A stretch of 15,997 bases of DNA from CAZFIO01 sp964519585 (GCA_964519585.1 CAZFIO010000029.1:1-15997), one strand, 5' to 3'; shown: positions 1-6,231, counted from the first letter of the stretch. The notes: generated by a model from the letters alone, not told the origin. Made by a program: numbers and translations.

Positions 1-133
1 GATAACTAAACTTATTTTGAACCTCCTGCATAACAGGCATAAGAACCCCCGGCTTGTCCATGTTGGCATCTATAAAGTTCTCCAACTCCTTTATTTCTTC
101 TCTGTTTTTTTCCATGTCAAAAACAAATTCCAT
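1..133 (-). CDS. NuoE/HydC-like 2Fe-2S ferredoxin subunit, N-terminal fragment
   Basis: Partial gene that runs off the left edge. Reading leftward from an ATG at 133, 44 codons are open. The residues PGVLMPVMQEVQNKFSY are characteristic of the N-terminal helical region of the 24-kDa NuoE/HoxE/HydC/HndA family, which usually reads close to 'LMPVLQEAQ..FGYLP'. Family members are thioredoxin-fold [2Fe-2S] proteins that pass electrons within NADH dehydrogenase, electron-bifurcating hydrogenase or formate dehydrogenase complexes. The cysteine ligands would lie beyond the edge and cannot be checked. A good Shine-Dalgarno (GGGAGG on the minus strand, around 143-148) precedes the ATG, and a sigma-A-type promoter lies at 189-217. 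The family call rests on about 20 residues, so the exact complex is unknown. In anaerobic clostridia a bifurcating hydrogenase subunit is a reasonable guess. Confidence 0.7.
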   Translation of the reverse strand, partial: MEFVFDMEKNREEIKELENFIDANMDKPGVLMPVMQEVQNKFSY

Positions 134-188
134 GCTTTAACCTCCCTATCTTTTGCTTATGTATTTTTATACAGACCCCATCTACTAT

Positions 189-217
189 ATAATACTAGAG
201 CTGAGGACAAGTTTCAA
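189..217 (-). promoter_or_regulatory. Sigma-A-type promoter for the NuoE-like gene
   Basis: On the minus strand the sequence reads TTGAAA (217-212), a 17-base spacer, then TATTAT (194-189). This is one mismatch per hexamer from the housekeeping consensus with ideal spacing. It lies about 55 bases upstream of the ATG at 133. No operator-like palindrome is evident between promoter and gene. Confidence 0.6.
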
Positions 218-271
218 TATAGATATATTTAATACAAACAAATTTTGATTTGTGGTAGAATGAATGTAAAA

Positions 272-440
272 GCGGAAGGCAGAGGGTGGAAAGTGGAAAG
301 CAGAAAGTTAAAAGAGTAAATAGGTATCGGATACAATGTAATAAGTTGGTCAGCCCTAGGGCTAGCCGAGCTTGCCCGTGAGTCCAAAGCTCCAACCCAA
401 GAACCTTTACGCTTTACGCTTTCAGCCTTTAGCCTTTAGC
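272..440. repeat. Inverted pair of heptameric tandem-repeat tracts
   Basis: The left arm (272-320) on the plus strand is seven consecutive 7-mers of the form G-N-N-R-A-R-R: GCGGAAG, GCAGAGG, GTGGAAA, GTGGAAA, GCAGAAA, GTTAAAA, GAGTAAA. The right arm (406-440) on the minus strand is five 7-mers: GCTAAAG, GCTAAAG, GCTGAAA, GCGTAAA, GCGTAAA. The arms are therefore inverted degenerate tandem arrays with the same period, enclosing about 85 bases that include the palindrome AGCCCTAGGGCT. No transposase gene is present. It is probably a non-autonomous or passively spreading intergenic repeat; the family is not identified. Confidence 0.6.
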
Positions 441-470
441 TTATTAATAATCATTTGACTATTGTTCAAT

Positions 471-475
471 GGAGG
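471..475 (+). promoter_or_regulatory. Shine-Dalgarno that sets the TTG start of the DUF1294 gene
   Basis: GGAGG at 471-475 is followed by a 7-base spacer and TTG at 483-485. The upstream in-frame TTG at 462 has no Shine-Dalgarno, so the later TTG is preferred. Confidence 0.7.
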
Positions 476-482
476 TAAGATC

Positions 483-815
483 TTGGATTATTTATTTGAA
501 AACATATACTATATTTTAATATTCTATCTTATTATGATAAACCTTGTAAATCTAGCACTTTTTGCCATAGACAAAAAAAGAGCCCGTTTCAAGAAGTGGA
601 GGGTTTCAGAAATGACTTTTTTCCTTATATCTCTTCTTGGTGGCTCAATTGGTGGTCTTATAGGTATGAATATTTTTAGGCACAAAACAAAGAAAATTTC
701 TTTTAGGATCCTTTTGCCTGTGTTTTTGATATTGAATTTTATTTGTATAGTTTATTTGCTTAATTATATTGAAGGTCTAGGGATAGAATCTTCCCCAGGC
801 TTACAATTGTTTTAG
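483..815 (+). CDS. DUF1294 family small membrane protein
   Basis: Predicted 110-residue membrane protein; its function is not known. Visible features are an N-terminal hydrophobic helix (roughly residues 8-27), the family-typical stretch AIDKKRA after it, a central segment with TFFLISLLGGSIGGLIGM, then FRHKTKK, and a C-terminal hydrophobic helix starting ILLPVFLILNF. The order INL-(A/F)-DK-A ... GG-G---GM--(F)RHKT-K ... LP is the signature I associate with DUF1294. The start is taken as TTG at 483 because GGAGG lies 7 bases upstream; the frame is also open back to a TTG at 462. It is the only plus-strand gene in the window, convergent with flgG and divergent from the NuoE-like gene, so it is not part of the flagellar operon. 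Some DUF1294 proteins carry an N-terminal cold-shock domain; this one does not. Confidence 0.82.
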   Translation: MDYLFENIYYILIFYLIMINLVNLALFAIDKKRARFKKWRVSEMTFFLISLLGGSIGGLIGMNIFRHKTKKISFRILLPVFLILNFICIVYLLNYIEGLGIESSPGLQLF

Positions 816-843
816 GGCGGACAGGGGCGTTCACCACCACAAA

Positions 844-890
844 ATAACACAAAAGAACCGTCCCCCTGTGTTATCGTCCCCCTGTGTTAT
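844..890. repeat. REP-like TAACACA/TGTGTTA palindromic repeat between convergent genes
   Basis: ATAACACA (844-851) pairs with TGTGTTAT at 867-874 and with a second copy at 883-890. The 16-mer CGTCCCCCTGTGTTAT occurs twice in tandem (859-874, 875-890). On the minus strand the core reads TAACACAGGGGGACGGTTC..., resembling a dispersed GGGGACGGTTC repeat that I recall from clostridial genomes (from memory, not searched). The flgG stop codon (887-889) is inside the second arm. In the flgG direction the hairpin is followed by TTTTG, so it might act as a weak terminator. Confidence 0.65.
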
Positions 891-1666
891 CTCTTTATCC
901 CATTTATCATATTCATTATTTCATCTGTAGACTGGATGGCTTTTATATTCATTGCATGGGCTCTTTGGGCTACTATTAGGTCTGTCATAGTCCTGCTCAT
1001 TTCTACATTGGAAGCCTCCAGATGTCTTTGAATTATTTTTCCGAACCTTTCAGGATTCTCCATGGAGCTATATAACTCTACATCAGCAGCCGGTAGATAT
1101 CCACTTTCCCCCAATGGAGCCAAGGAATCCAGTACATGGGGTTCAAAAAGAACTACTTTTCCAAGAACTCTATTTTCATTGTCTATTTCCTGAGTGATTC
1201 TTCCATCATGGGAAATAGAAACTGGCCCTGTTGCCCAGTTTTCTTTTGAAATCTCTAGATCAATTACTAGGAGTCTGCCATTATCATCCGATACACTATT
1301 GTCTTCATTTAGCTGAAAGCCACCATTTCTAGTTAGGATTAAGTTGCCATCTTGATCAAGAAGTCCAAAGAAACCAGAGCCTTCTATGGCCAGATTAAAA
1401 TCACTTTCTGAGGGCACAAGGATCCCCTGCTGGAAGTTCACTGTAGCCACACCAGCCTTAGTCCCTACATTTATCCTGCTATGGTCCACATTGTCTGATT
1501 TTAATACATCATGGTGGTGGATTTCATTGGTTATCAGCTCCTGAAATCCTATTTCTTTTTTCTTATAGCCGTAGGTCTGCAAATTTGCCAAGTCATCTGC
1601 CAGGGAATTAACCTTGGTTTCCTGGGCCCTTACCCCAGTCCGGCTATTGCTTAAAATTCTATACAT
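887..1666 (-). CDS. flgG: Flagellar rod protein, FlgG-like (FlhP type)
   Basis: 259-residue protein of the FlgF/FlgG/FlgE rod-hook family, built into the axial rod after export through the flagellar type III apparatus. The N-terminal bb-rod region has LADDLANLQTYGYKK at about residues 22-36, where typical FlgG has NNLANVNTTGFKK. The middle contains DFNLAIEGSGFFG and LILTRNGGFQLN, both family signatures. The C-terminus has LEASNVEMSRTMTDLIVAQRAH and ends STDEIMNMINGIKR, the usual rod C-terminal helix. Length matches the family (about 260). It starts at an ATG 10 bases after flgF, preceded by AGGTGAT, and is the last gene of the operon here. Its stop codon lies within a palindromic repeat. FlgG is the best name, but the two adjacent paralogues could equally be named FlhO/FlhP as in Bacillus subtilis. 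Confidence 0.88.
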   Translation of the reverse strand: MYRILSNSRTGVRAQETKVNSLADDLANLQTYGYKKKEIGFQELITNEIHHHDVLKSDNVDHSRINVGTKAGVATVNFQQGILVPSESDFNLAIEGSGFFGLLDQDGNLILTRNGGFQLNEDNSVSDDNGRLLVIDLEISKENWATGPVSISHDGRITQEIDNENRVLGKVVLFEPHVLDSLAPLGESGYLPAADVELYSSMENPERFGKIIQRHLEASNVEMSRTMTDLIVAQRAHAMNIKAIQSTDEIMNMINGIKR

Positions 1667-1676
1667 AATCTATCAC

Positions 1677-2405
1677 CTATACCCTTCCTACTTCATTTAC
1701 TGCCTTACTTAGGGTTTCATCTGCAGCATGTATAAGTTTTTGGTGTGATTCAAACTCCCTGGATATTTCTATAAGCCTTACCAGTTCGTCACCTATGTGG
1801 ACATTGGACATTTCTAAATACCCCTGTCTTAAAAATGGACTTTCCATAATAAATCCTGCTTCCTCAGCCTCATATAGAGTCTCCCCTAGGTTTCTTAAGT
1901 TCCTGTATTCATTGAAGTCTGTAATCAAGACTTCTCCAGCATGGATATGATTTTCATCCCCATAAATGATACCAATATTCCCATTTCCATCCCTACCAAG
2001 GACATGGTAGCCTTCTAGGGTTACCAATTCATTTTCATGGTTTAGTCTGAAGTTTCCATTCCTGGTATAGGCTAGGGTCCCATTGTCCATACGAATTGTG
2101 AAAAATCCCCTGCCATCCAGGGCGAAATCTGTAGCTTTTTCTGTCTCATAGAGGTTGCCCTGGCTGAAATCACTATAGACCTCATCTATTTGGTTACCAA
2201 ATATAAATCCCCCTACCCCTACCCTACGATTTACATGTGGCCCCCCCTGGTGGTTGATTAGGTTATGGGATTCTAGGGTGGACGCAATTATATTTTGAAA
2301 CTTATAGCCAGGTGTAGATATATTTGCTATATTGGCACTGGCATTTTCTTGTTTTTCCTGCAGGACATTCATACTTCTGTTTATAGTAGATATACTTCTT
2401 ATCAT
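1677..2405 (-). CDS. flgF: Flagellar rod protein, FlgF-like (FlhO type)
   Basis: 242-residue rod protein paralogous to the next gene. The N-terminal motif is SANIANISTPGYK (about residues 23-35), close to the family consensus ANNIANxxTPGYK. The central TDFALDGRGFFTI and LAYTRNGNFRLN and the C-terminal LEMSNVHIGDELVRLIEISREFESHQ are all FlgF/FlgG/FlgE hallmarks. It lies downstream of fliA and the two small membrane protein genes, with GGGAGGGAG upstream of the ATG. Clostridium difficile and relatives also carry two flgG-like genes at this operon position (from memory). A run of seven C on the plus strand (2241-2247) falls in the GG of HQGGPH. The FlgF versus FlgG assignment is by order and by lower similarity to FlgG; the rod function is secure. 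Confidence 0.85.
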   Translation of the reverse strand: MIRSISTINRSMNVLQEKQENASANIANISTPGYKFQNIIASTLESHNLINHQGGPHVNRRVGVGGFIFGNQIDEVYSDFSQGNLYETEKATDFALDGRGFFTIRMDNGTLAYTRNGNFRLNHENELVTLEGYHVLGRDGNGNIGIIYGDENHIHAGEVLITDFNEYRNLRNLGETLYEAEEAGFIMESPFLRQGYLEMSNVHIGDELVRLIEISREFESHQKLIHAADETLSKAVNEVGRV

Positions 2406-2409
2406 GGTA

Positions 2410-2649
2410 TCACTCCCTCCCCTTTTCCTGTATTACATTAATCTCATCTGGGTAAATCATCCCCATACCCCTGGCCTTTCTCTCAATGTTAAAGTTGACC
2501 TTAGCTGAATAGGATAATTGCATAAGTATTGCTCCTATAACTATTCCTAAACCTAGGGGGATCCAAGCATTTTTATATCTTATTATCAGTCTTTGTATAA
2601 GTTCTTTAATAAAAACACCTCCCCCTTCTGCATATTTAGTAATCTGCAT
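2410..2649 (-). CDS. Small single-span membrane protein of unknown function
   Basis: I do not recognise this protein firmly. From the ATG at 2649 it is 79 residues and overlaps the upstream SwrB-like gene by 64 bases. A GGGGGAGG ribosome binding site (2618-2625) instead points at an in-frame ATT at 2608-2610, giving 66 residues. Both versions contain one hydrophobic helix (AWIPLGLGIVIGAILMQLSY) preceded by basic residues, then a short outward tail with ERKARGMGMIYPDEI. That tail resembles the 'A(R)xLGMxxPxE' end of FtsL/DivIC-like septum proteins, and short proteins at this operon position in clostridia are sometimes annotated as truncated MltG-like proteins; neither is proven. It sits between the SwrB-like gene and flgF, so co-expression with rod genes is expected. 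Confidence 0.6.
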   Translation of the reverse strand: MQITKYAEGGGVFIKELIQRLIIRYKNAWIPLGLGIVIGAILMQLSYSAKVNFNIERKARGMGMIYPDEINVIQEKGRE

Positions 2650-2936
2650 ATTTCCTCTATAGACTTATTTTCCCTTTCATATCTTTTTAATAGGGTATAT
2701 TTCCTAATTAGTTCTTCCTCTCGACTTAGGTCTTGCCTGACTTCTTCCACTGGACTTAATTCATCTAGCATTTCATGTTCTAATAAATCTTCAAATAATA
2801 ATTTTTCCATATCAGATATTCTTTTTTCCAGCTGCTTATAATTAGGAGGAAGCAGTGGACTTTTTTCCCTTTTATCCTTGTAAACTATACCAAGTATAAT
2901 GAATATAAATCCTATTATAATTAAAAAGTAAAACAT
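2586..2936 (-). CDS. SwrB-like (DUF6115-type) membrane protein
   Basis: 116-residue protein with an N-terminal membrane helix (FYFLIIIGFIFIILGIVY, residues 2-19), a charged linker and a helical cytoplasmic part. It ends in SIEEICRLLNMQKGEVFLLKNL (about 92-113), a short helix-turn-helix-like motif. The same layout, and the same position directly after sigD, is seen in SwrB (YlxL) of Bacillus subtilis, a membrane protein that promotes flagellar type III secretion activation and basal-body maturation. The linker is shorter than in Bacillus SwrB (about 167 residues). GGAGGCC lies just before the ATG, inside the last codons of fliA. The match is by topology, C-terminal motif and location, not by strong overall identity. 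Confidence 0.65.
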   Translation of the reverse strand: MFYFLIIIGFIFIILGIVYKDKREKSPLLPPNYKQLEKRISDMEKLLFEDLLEHEMLDELSPVEEVRQDLSREEELIRKYTLLKRYERENKSIEEICRLLNMQKGEVFLLKNLYKD

Positions 2937-2938
2937 TT

Positions 2939-3658
2939 CTAGGCCTCCATTATGGGTGACATGGTTTTTCTAAGCTTAATCAGGGCTTTTCCGTGGAGCT
3001 GGGAAACTCTTGGTATGGATATATCTAGTATGTAGCCTATTTCCTTTAGGGTTAAGTCCTGAACATAGTAAAGGTCTAGTATCAGCTTTTCCCTGTCATC
3101 CAGTCCATCTATAGCCATTTTAAGGTATTCTCTTGTCTCTTTTTCCAGGATCTCTTCTTCAGGACTTGCACTATCCTCATCTTCTATTAAATCAATCAGT
3201 TCAACTTCACTGTCTTTATCAGAAAAGATGACTGAATCTAAAGATGTATTTGACAGATAATGAACTGTTTCATGTAGCTTTGAAAGGTCTTTTGCATCTA
3301 TACCAAGTTCTTTTTGAATTTCAGATTCATCAGGGCTCCTTAGAAGTTGGTTTTCTAGTTTTTCTTTGGCGGCATAGTATTGGTTTAGCTTAGCAATCCT
3401 TTCTCTCGAAACCCTGCCTGTCCTCCTAAGCTCGTCCATTATAGACCCCCTAATCCTTAAGCTAGCATAAGCCTCAAAGGGTACACTCTTGCTAGGGTCA
3501 AACCTTTTTAGGGCATCCATAAGACCAATCACGCCTATATTTATCAGGTCACCTTCTTCATATTCCCTGTTGTTTATCTCTATTCTGCCTGCTATTCTTT
3601 CAACAAGAGGTAGGTATTTTATTATTAATTCTTCCTGTGTGTTTGAATTATAATTCAT
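2939..3658 (-). CDS. fliA: RNA polymerase sigma factor FliA/SigD (sigma-28)
   Basis: 239-residue sigma factor that directs transcription of late flagellar, chemotaxis and often autolysin genes; normally held by the anti-sigma factor FlgM until the hook is complete. Region 2 spans about residues 14-83, with EEGDLINIGVIGLMDAL, KRFDPSKSVPFEAYASLRIRG and MDELRRTGRVSR. Region 3 lies at about 97-150. Region 4 lies at about 178-231, with DREKLILDLYYVQDLTLKEIG and a recognition helix in ISIPRVSQLHGKAL. Length and motifs fit the FliA family rather than sporulation sigma factors. AGGAGAGG precedes the ATG. It follows the PilZ gene by 12 bases and is followed by the SwrB-like gene, as in Bacillus. Clustering in the early operon would make it co-expressed with the export gate genes. 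Confidence 0.95.
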   Translation of the reverse strand: MNYNSNTQEELIIKYLPLVERIAGRIEINNREYEEGDLINIGVIGLMDALKRFDPSKSVPFEAYASLRIRGSIMDELRRTGRVSRERIAKLNQYYAAKEKLENQLLRSPDESEIQKELGIDAKDLSKLHETVHYLSNTSLDSVIFSDKDSEVELIDLIEDEDSASPEEEILEKETREYLKMAIDGLDDREKLILDLYYVQDLTLKEIGYILDISIPRVSQLHGKALIKLRKTMSPIMEA

Positions 3659-3670
3659 AATCTTCCTCTC

Positions 3671-4339
3671 CTACTTAATCCTATTCTTTCTCATTAATTG
3701 GAAAACAAAACTGATGATTTCTTCCCTTTTTCTCTCATCTATATCTAAAAACTTTATGCCATAAAAGTATGTGGTCTTATTGGGCAGCATGTTTATATCC
3801 TTGTAAACAATCTGTCCCCTAAGAAGCATATCTTCCTTAGCTTTAAAAGAAAGAAGCAGGTGCTTATCCAAGGGTAAATCTTCTTGTATATATATCCTTA
3901 CACCACCAGCACTTATATCCAGAATAAGTCCATCACTCAAGTAAGAATCCATTTCTTCCAGCATCTTTTTATTCTTCACCTGGGTGTAGTCAATGTTTAC
4001 AAGGTGCTCATTATGAGTGTATCTTAAGTCCAAAGTACAGGGAACCCGTACATCCAGCCTTCTTTGGGCCTTGGTTAGATTGTCAAAGTCTGTTAATACA
4101 TATAGGGGGAGATCACCTATAATCCTGTCCTTCACAAGGGCAGTAAAGGCCATAATCTTATCTTCACAGTAAAGTATGGCATCTATATGATCCCCTGGCC
4201 TAAGTATCCTGCTACTTAAATCCTTGGCAGTTACAGATAAAAATACTAGGTCATTTTGAATATCATAGATAGTGCCAGCAGTTTTCTTGCCATCTTCTGC
4301 AACTATTTCAATTTTTTGATTTAGCTTAAAATCCTTCAT
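3671..4339 (-). CDS. PilZ domain c-di-GMP-binding flagellar brake protein (YcgR/YpfB type)
   Basis: 222-residue protein from the ATG at 4339. The N-terminal half (about 1-88) resembles the YcgR-N beta domain. The C-terminal half is a PilZ domain with both c-di-GMP-binding motifs intact: RRLDVR (93-98), matching RxxxR, and DISAGG (141-146), matching (D/N)xSxxG. Proteins of this kind bind c-di-GMP and slow or stop the motor through contacts with MotA or the switch complex (YcgR in Escherichia coli, YpfB/DgrA in Bacillus). The frame is also open to a TTG at 4351 that would overlap flhG; AAGAAGG sits upstream of that codon, so a 226-residue form cannot be excluded. The position between flhG and fliA, where Bacillus has cheB/A/W/C/D, makes a motility role very likely. 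Confidence 0.87.
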   Translation of the reverse strand: MKDFKLNQKIEIVAEDGKKTAGTIYDIQNDLVFLSVTAKDLSSRILRPGDHIDAILYCEDKIMAFTALVKDRIIGDLPLYVLTDFDNLTKAQRRLDVRVPCTLDLRYTHNEHLVNIDYTQVKNKKMLEEMDSYLSDGLILDISAGGVRIYIQEDLPLDKHLLLSFKAKEDMLLRGQIVYKDINMLPNKTTYFYGIKFLDIDERKREEIISFVFQLMRKNRIK

Positions 4340-4343
4340 ATAA

Positions 4344-5207
4344 TCACCCAAAAAACCTTCTTATTCTATTGGTAAATTCCTTAAAGTTTGAAATATCAGC
4401 CTCATAATTACTATCTGTCAATATATTTACGCTTATTTCATCAATATTCTTACTAGCCAAGGACTTAGGATACTTGATTACCAGTGGTACCTGGTCCATG
4501 ATAGACTTATTCATCCTTACATCATTGTAGATAAATCCTAACTTTTCCAGCCTAACATTTAGAAACTTCTCTGCCGTAGCCTGTAGTTTGGAAAAGGCAA
4601 TTTCCCCTTCATCCTTGCTATGTATTTGATTTATTACCAACTTAATACTGTCCTTTAGCTTATGGGTAGAAGTTACCTTAAGCACCCTATAGGCATCTGT
4701 CAAGGCAGTAGGTTCTGGTGTGGTTATAAGTATTATTTCATGGGCAAAGATTGAAAAAGTCAAACTTTGCTTACTTATACCAGCCCCATTATCTATGATT
4801 ATTATATCATAGGCCCCCAGGTCATTTAGAGAGTCTAGTATAAACTGGCTCTTTTCCTCATCTAGGGTTTCCATAAGAAGTAGGTCTGCACCACCTGAAA
4901 TTAGATGAACCCCCTCTGGTCCCTCTAGAATTATTTCCTCTAGGCTAGCCTCCCCATCAAGCATATAAGATAGGTTTGTCAAAAGGTCTACACCTAGGAT
5001 TATATTGGCATTACTCATACCTAGATCCCCATCAAGTATTAGTACTCTTTTACCCATTTGTTGTAGTTTTATTGCTAGGTTGACTGCAAAGTTGGTTTTC
5101 CCGACACCGCCCTTGCCGCTTACTATGGAGTATATCTTCACTGAATCAGCCTTTCTCTCCTGCTTGCTTTCAACCATATTTCTTAGCTTGCTAGCTTGAT
5201 CAATCAT
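4344..5207 (-). CDS. flhG: Flagellar number regulator FlhG (YlxH/FleN), MinD-like ATPase
   Basis: 287-residue MinD/ParA-family ATPase that limits flagellar number and works with FlhF. The ATG at 5207 is chosen because it gives the conserved FlhG N-terminus DQASKLR (DQAxxLR), the helix known to stimulate the FlhF GTPase. The frame is open nine codons further upstream, within flhF. The deviant Walker A is SGKGGVGKTN (30-39). LILDGDLGMSNANIILG (56-72) carries the A-prime region, and IIIIDNGAG carries the switch aspartate. The C-terminus is amphipathic and basic (FTNRIRRFFG), consistent with a MinD-like membrane-targeting helix. The ATG overlaps the flhF stop by 8 bases, and AGGAG lies 10 bases upstream, so translation is probably coupled to flhF. 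Confidence 0.93.
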   Translation of the reverse strand: MIDQASKLRNMVESKQERKADSVKIYSIVSGKGGVGKTNFAVNLAIKLQQMGKRVLILDGDLGMSNANIILGVDLLTNLSYMLDGEASLEEIILEGPEGVHLISGGADLLLMETLDEEKSQFILDSLNDLGAYDIIIIDNGAGISKQSLTFSIFAHEIILITTPEPTALTDAYRVLKVTSTHKLKDSIKLVINQIHSKDEGEIAFSKLQATAEKFLNVRLEKLGFIYNDVRMNKSIMDQVPLVIKYPKSLASKNIDEISVNILTDSNYEADISNFKEFTNRIRRFFG

Positions 5208-6231
5208 CCTGATAAATCTCCTGACTATAATCAATTAGATTATCTACAGTGGCTAGCATTATATCCTCGGGAACATCCTGTCCATGGCAGAAGTACTCCA
5301 CAGGATAAGGATTGTTTTCAACTATATTCCATAGGTTGGTAAAACTACTTATTTCATCAAACTTGGTAAGAATTAGCCCATCGTAGTTCAGTTGTTTATA
5401 GTTTTCCATTATAGACTCTGTAGTTTCTATATCTGTAGAAATACTCATTACCAGGTATGTATTCATCTTATGCTTTACATTGTCTAAATAGGCCTTTATA
5501 TCTTGAAGTTTATCCTTATTCTTTTGACTGGTTCCCAGGGTGTCCACCAGAATAATGTCACATTGTCTTAAGTTGTTTATCTTCTCCTGAATTTCATCTG
5601 GACTTTGGACCACCTCAAAGGGTATGTCCAGAATACTGGCATAGGTACCTAGTTGTTCCACAGCCCCTATCCTATAGGTATCTATGGTAAGCAGCCCAAC
5701 CTTCCTATTGTTTTCTATAGACTCCTTGGCAGCTATCTTAGCAATAGTGGTGGTTTTCCCCACCCCAGTAGGGCCTACAAGTACATTTACCTTCCTAGCC
5801 CTGAGTTTCTTGGAAAAACCATTTTCACCAAAGGCCATTTCTATAAAGGACTTTATCTCATCACTGGTCAGATATTCATCTTCTTTTTGATAAAGCTTAC
5901 AGTAGCCTATTAGTTGGTTTTTGGTGTTCTCACTAATGTTTTTAAATATAGGATTTTGCTCAATCAAGTCATGGATTGTGTACTTGGTCCTTGTATCTTC
6001 AAATACTGCCTCTGGATCCTCCAACTTTTCTACTACTACTTCTTTTTTAGGTTTTCTGGTCTTTTCTTCCAGGGCTACAGTAACCTCCAGCTTTTTCTTT
6101 TTAAAAGGATTATACCATTTTCCCACCTTTATTTGCCTATGGGTTATAATGACTGCATCCTTACCCAATTCATAGGAGGCCCTTATTAGAGCTTCCTTCA
6201 TATCTTCAACAATATAAGTTTTTACTATCAT
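5200..6231 (-). CDS. flhF: Flagellar placement GTPase FlhF (SRP family)
   Basis: 343-residue SRP-type GTPase that sets where flagella are built and recruits early basal-body parts. The N-terminal B domain starts MIVKTYIVEDMKEALIRA and has a lysine-rich stretch (NPFKKKK, 41-47). The N domain spans about 85-145, and the G domain follows with G1 GPTGVGKT (153-160), DTYRIGAVEQL (184-194) and G4 TKFD (289-292). G3 reads DTLGTS (230-235) where SRP GTPases usually have DTAGR, so the usual arginine is a threonine. Length is normal to slightly short for the family (about 340-400). It overlaps flhA by 4 bases (ATGA) and flhG by 8, and its partner FlhG carries the activating DQAxxLR motif. Confidence 0.94.
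   Translation of the reverse strand: MIVKTYIVEDMKEALIRASYELGKDAVIITHRQIKVGKWYNPFKKKKLEVTVALEEKTRKPKKEVVVEKLEDPEAVFEDTRTKYTIHDLIEQNPIFKNISENTKNQLIGYCKLYQKEDEYLTSDEIKSFIEMAFGENGFSKKLRARKVNVLVGPTGVGKTTTIAKIAAKESIENNRKVGLLTIDTYRIGAVEQLGTYASILDIPFEVVQSPDEIQEKINNLRQCDIILVDTLGTSQKNKDKLQDIKAYLDNVKHKMNTYLVMSISTDIETTESIMENYKQLNYDGLILTKFDEISSFTNLWNIVENNPYPVEYFCHGQDVPEDIMLATVDNLIDYSQEIYQDD

Larger units (their letters stand above)
134..482. other. Intergenic region between divergent genes
   Basis: This 349-base gap separates the NuoE-like gene (minus) from the DUF1294 gene (plus). It holds the leader and promoter of the former at 134-217, an AT-rich spacer, and then a repeat block at 272-440 described separately. 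The centre of the block contains the perfect palindrome AGCCCTAGGGCT (352-363). Short open frames across it have no coding character or ribosome binding site. Confidence 0.6.

Noticed and set aside
17..232. 71-codon open frame on the plus strand at the left edge
   Set aside because: It is antisense to the NuoE-like gene and its promoter, with no Shine-Dalgarno.
195..395. 66-codon minus-strand open frame across the heptamer tract
   Set aside because: Leu/Phe-rich translation of tandem repeats, overlapping the promoter of the NuoE-like gene.
420..448. Possible promoter (TTTCAG, 16 bases, TATTAA) for the DUF1294 gene
   Set aside because: Poor -35, short spacer, and overlap with the heptamer repeat; not distinguishable from AT-rich background.
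5653..6189. Several plus-strand open frames of 80-90 codons antisense to flhF
   Set aside because: They are shadows of the flhF coding sequence, with no ribosome binding sites or recognisable domains.
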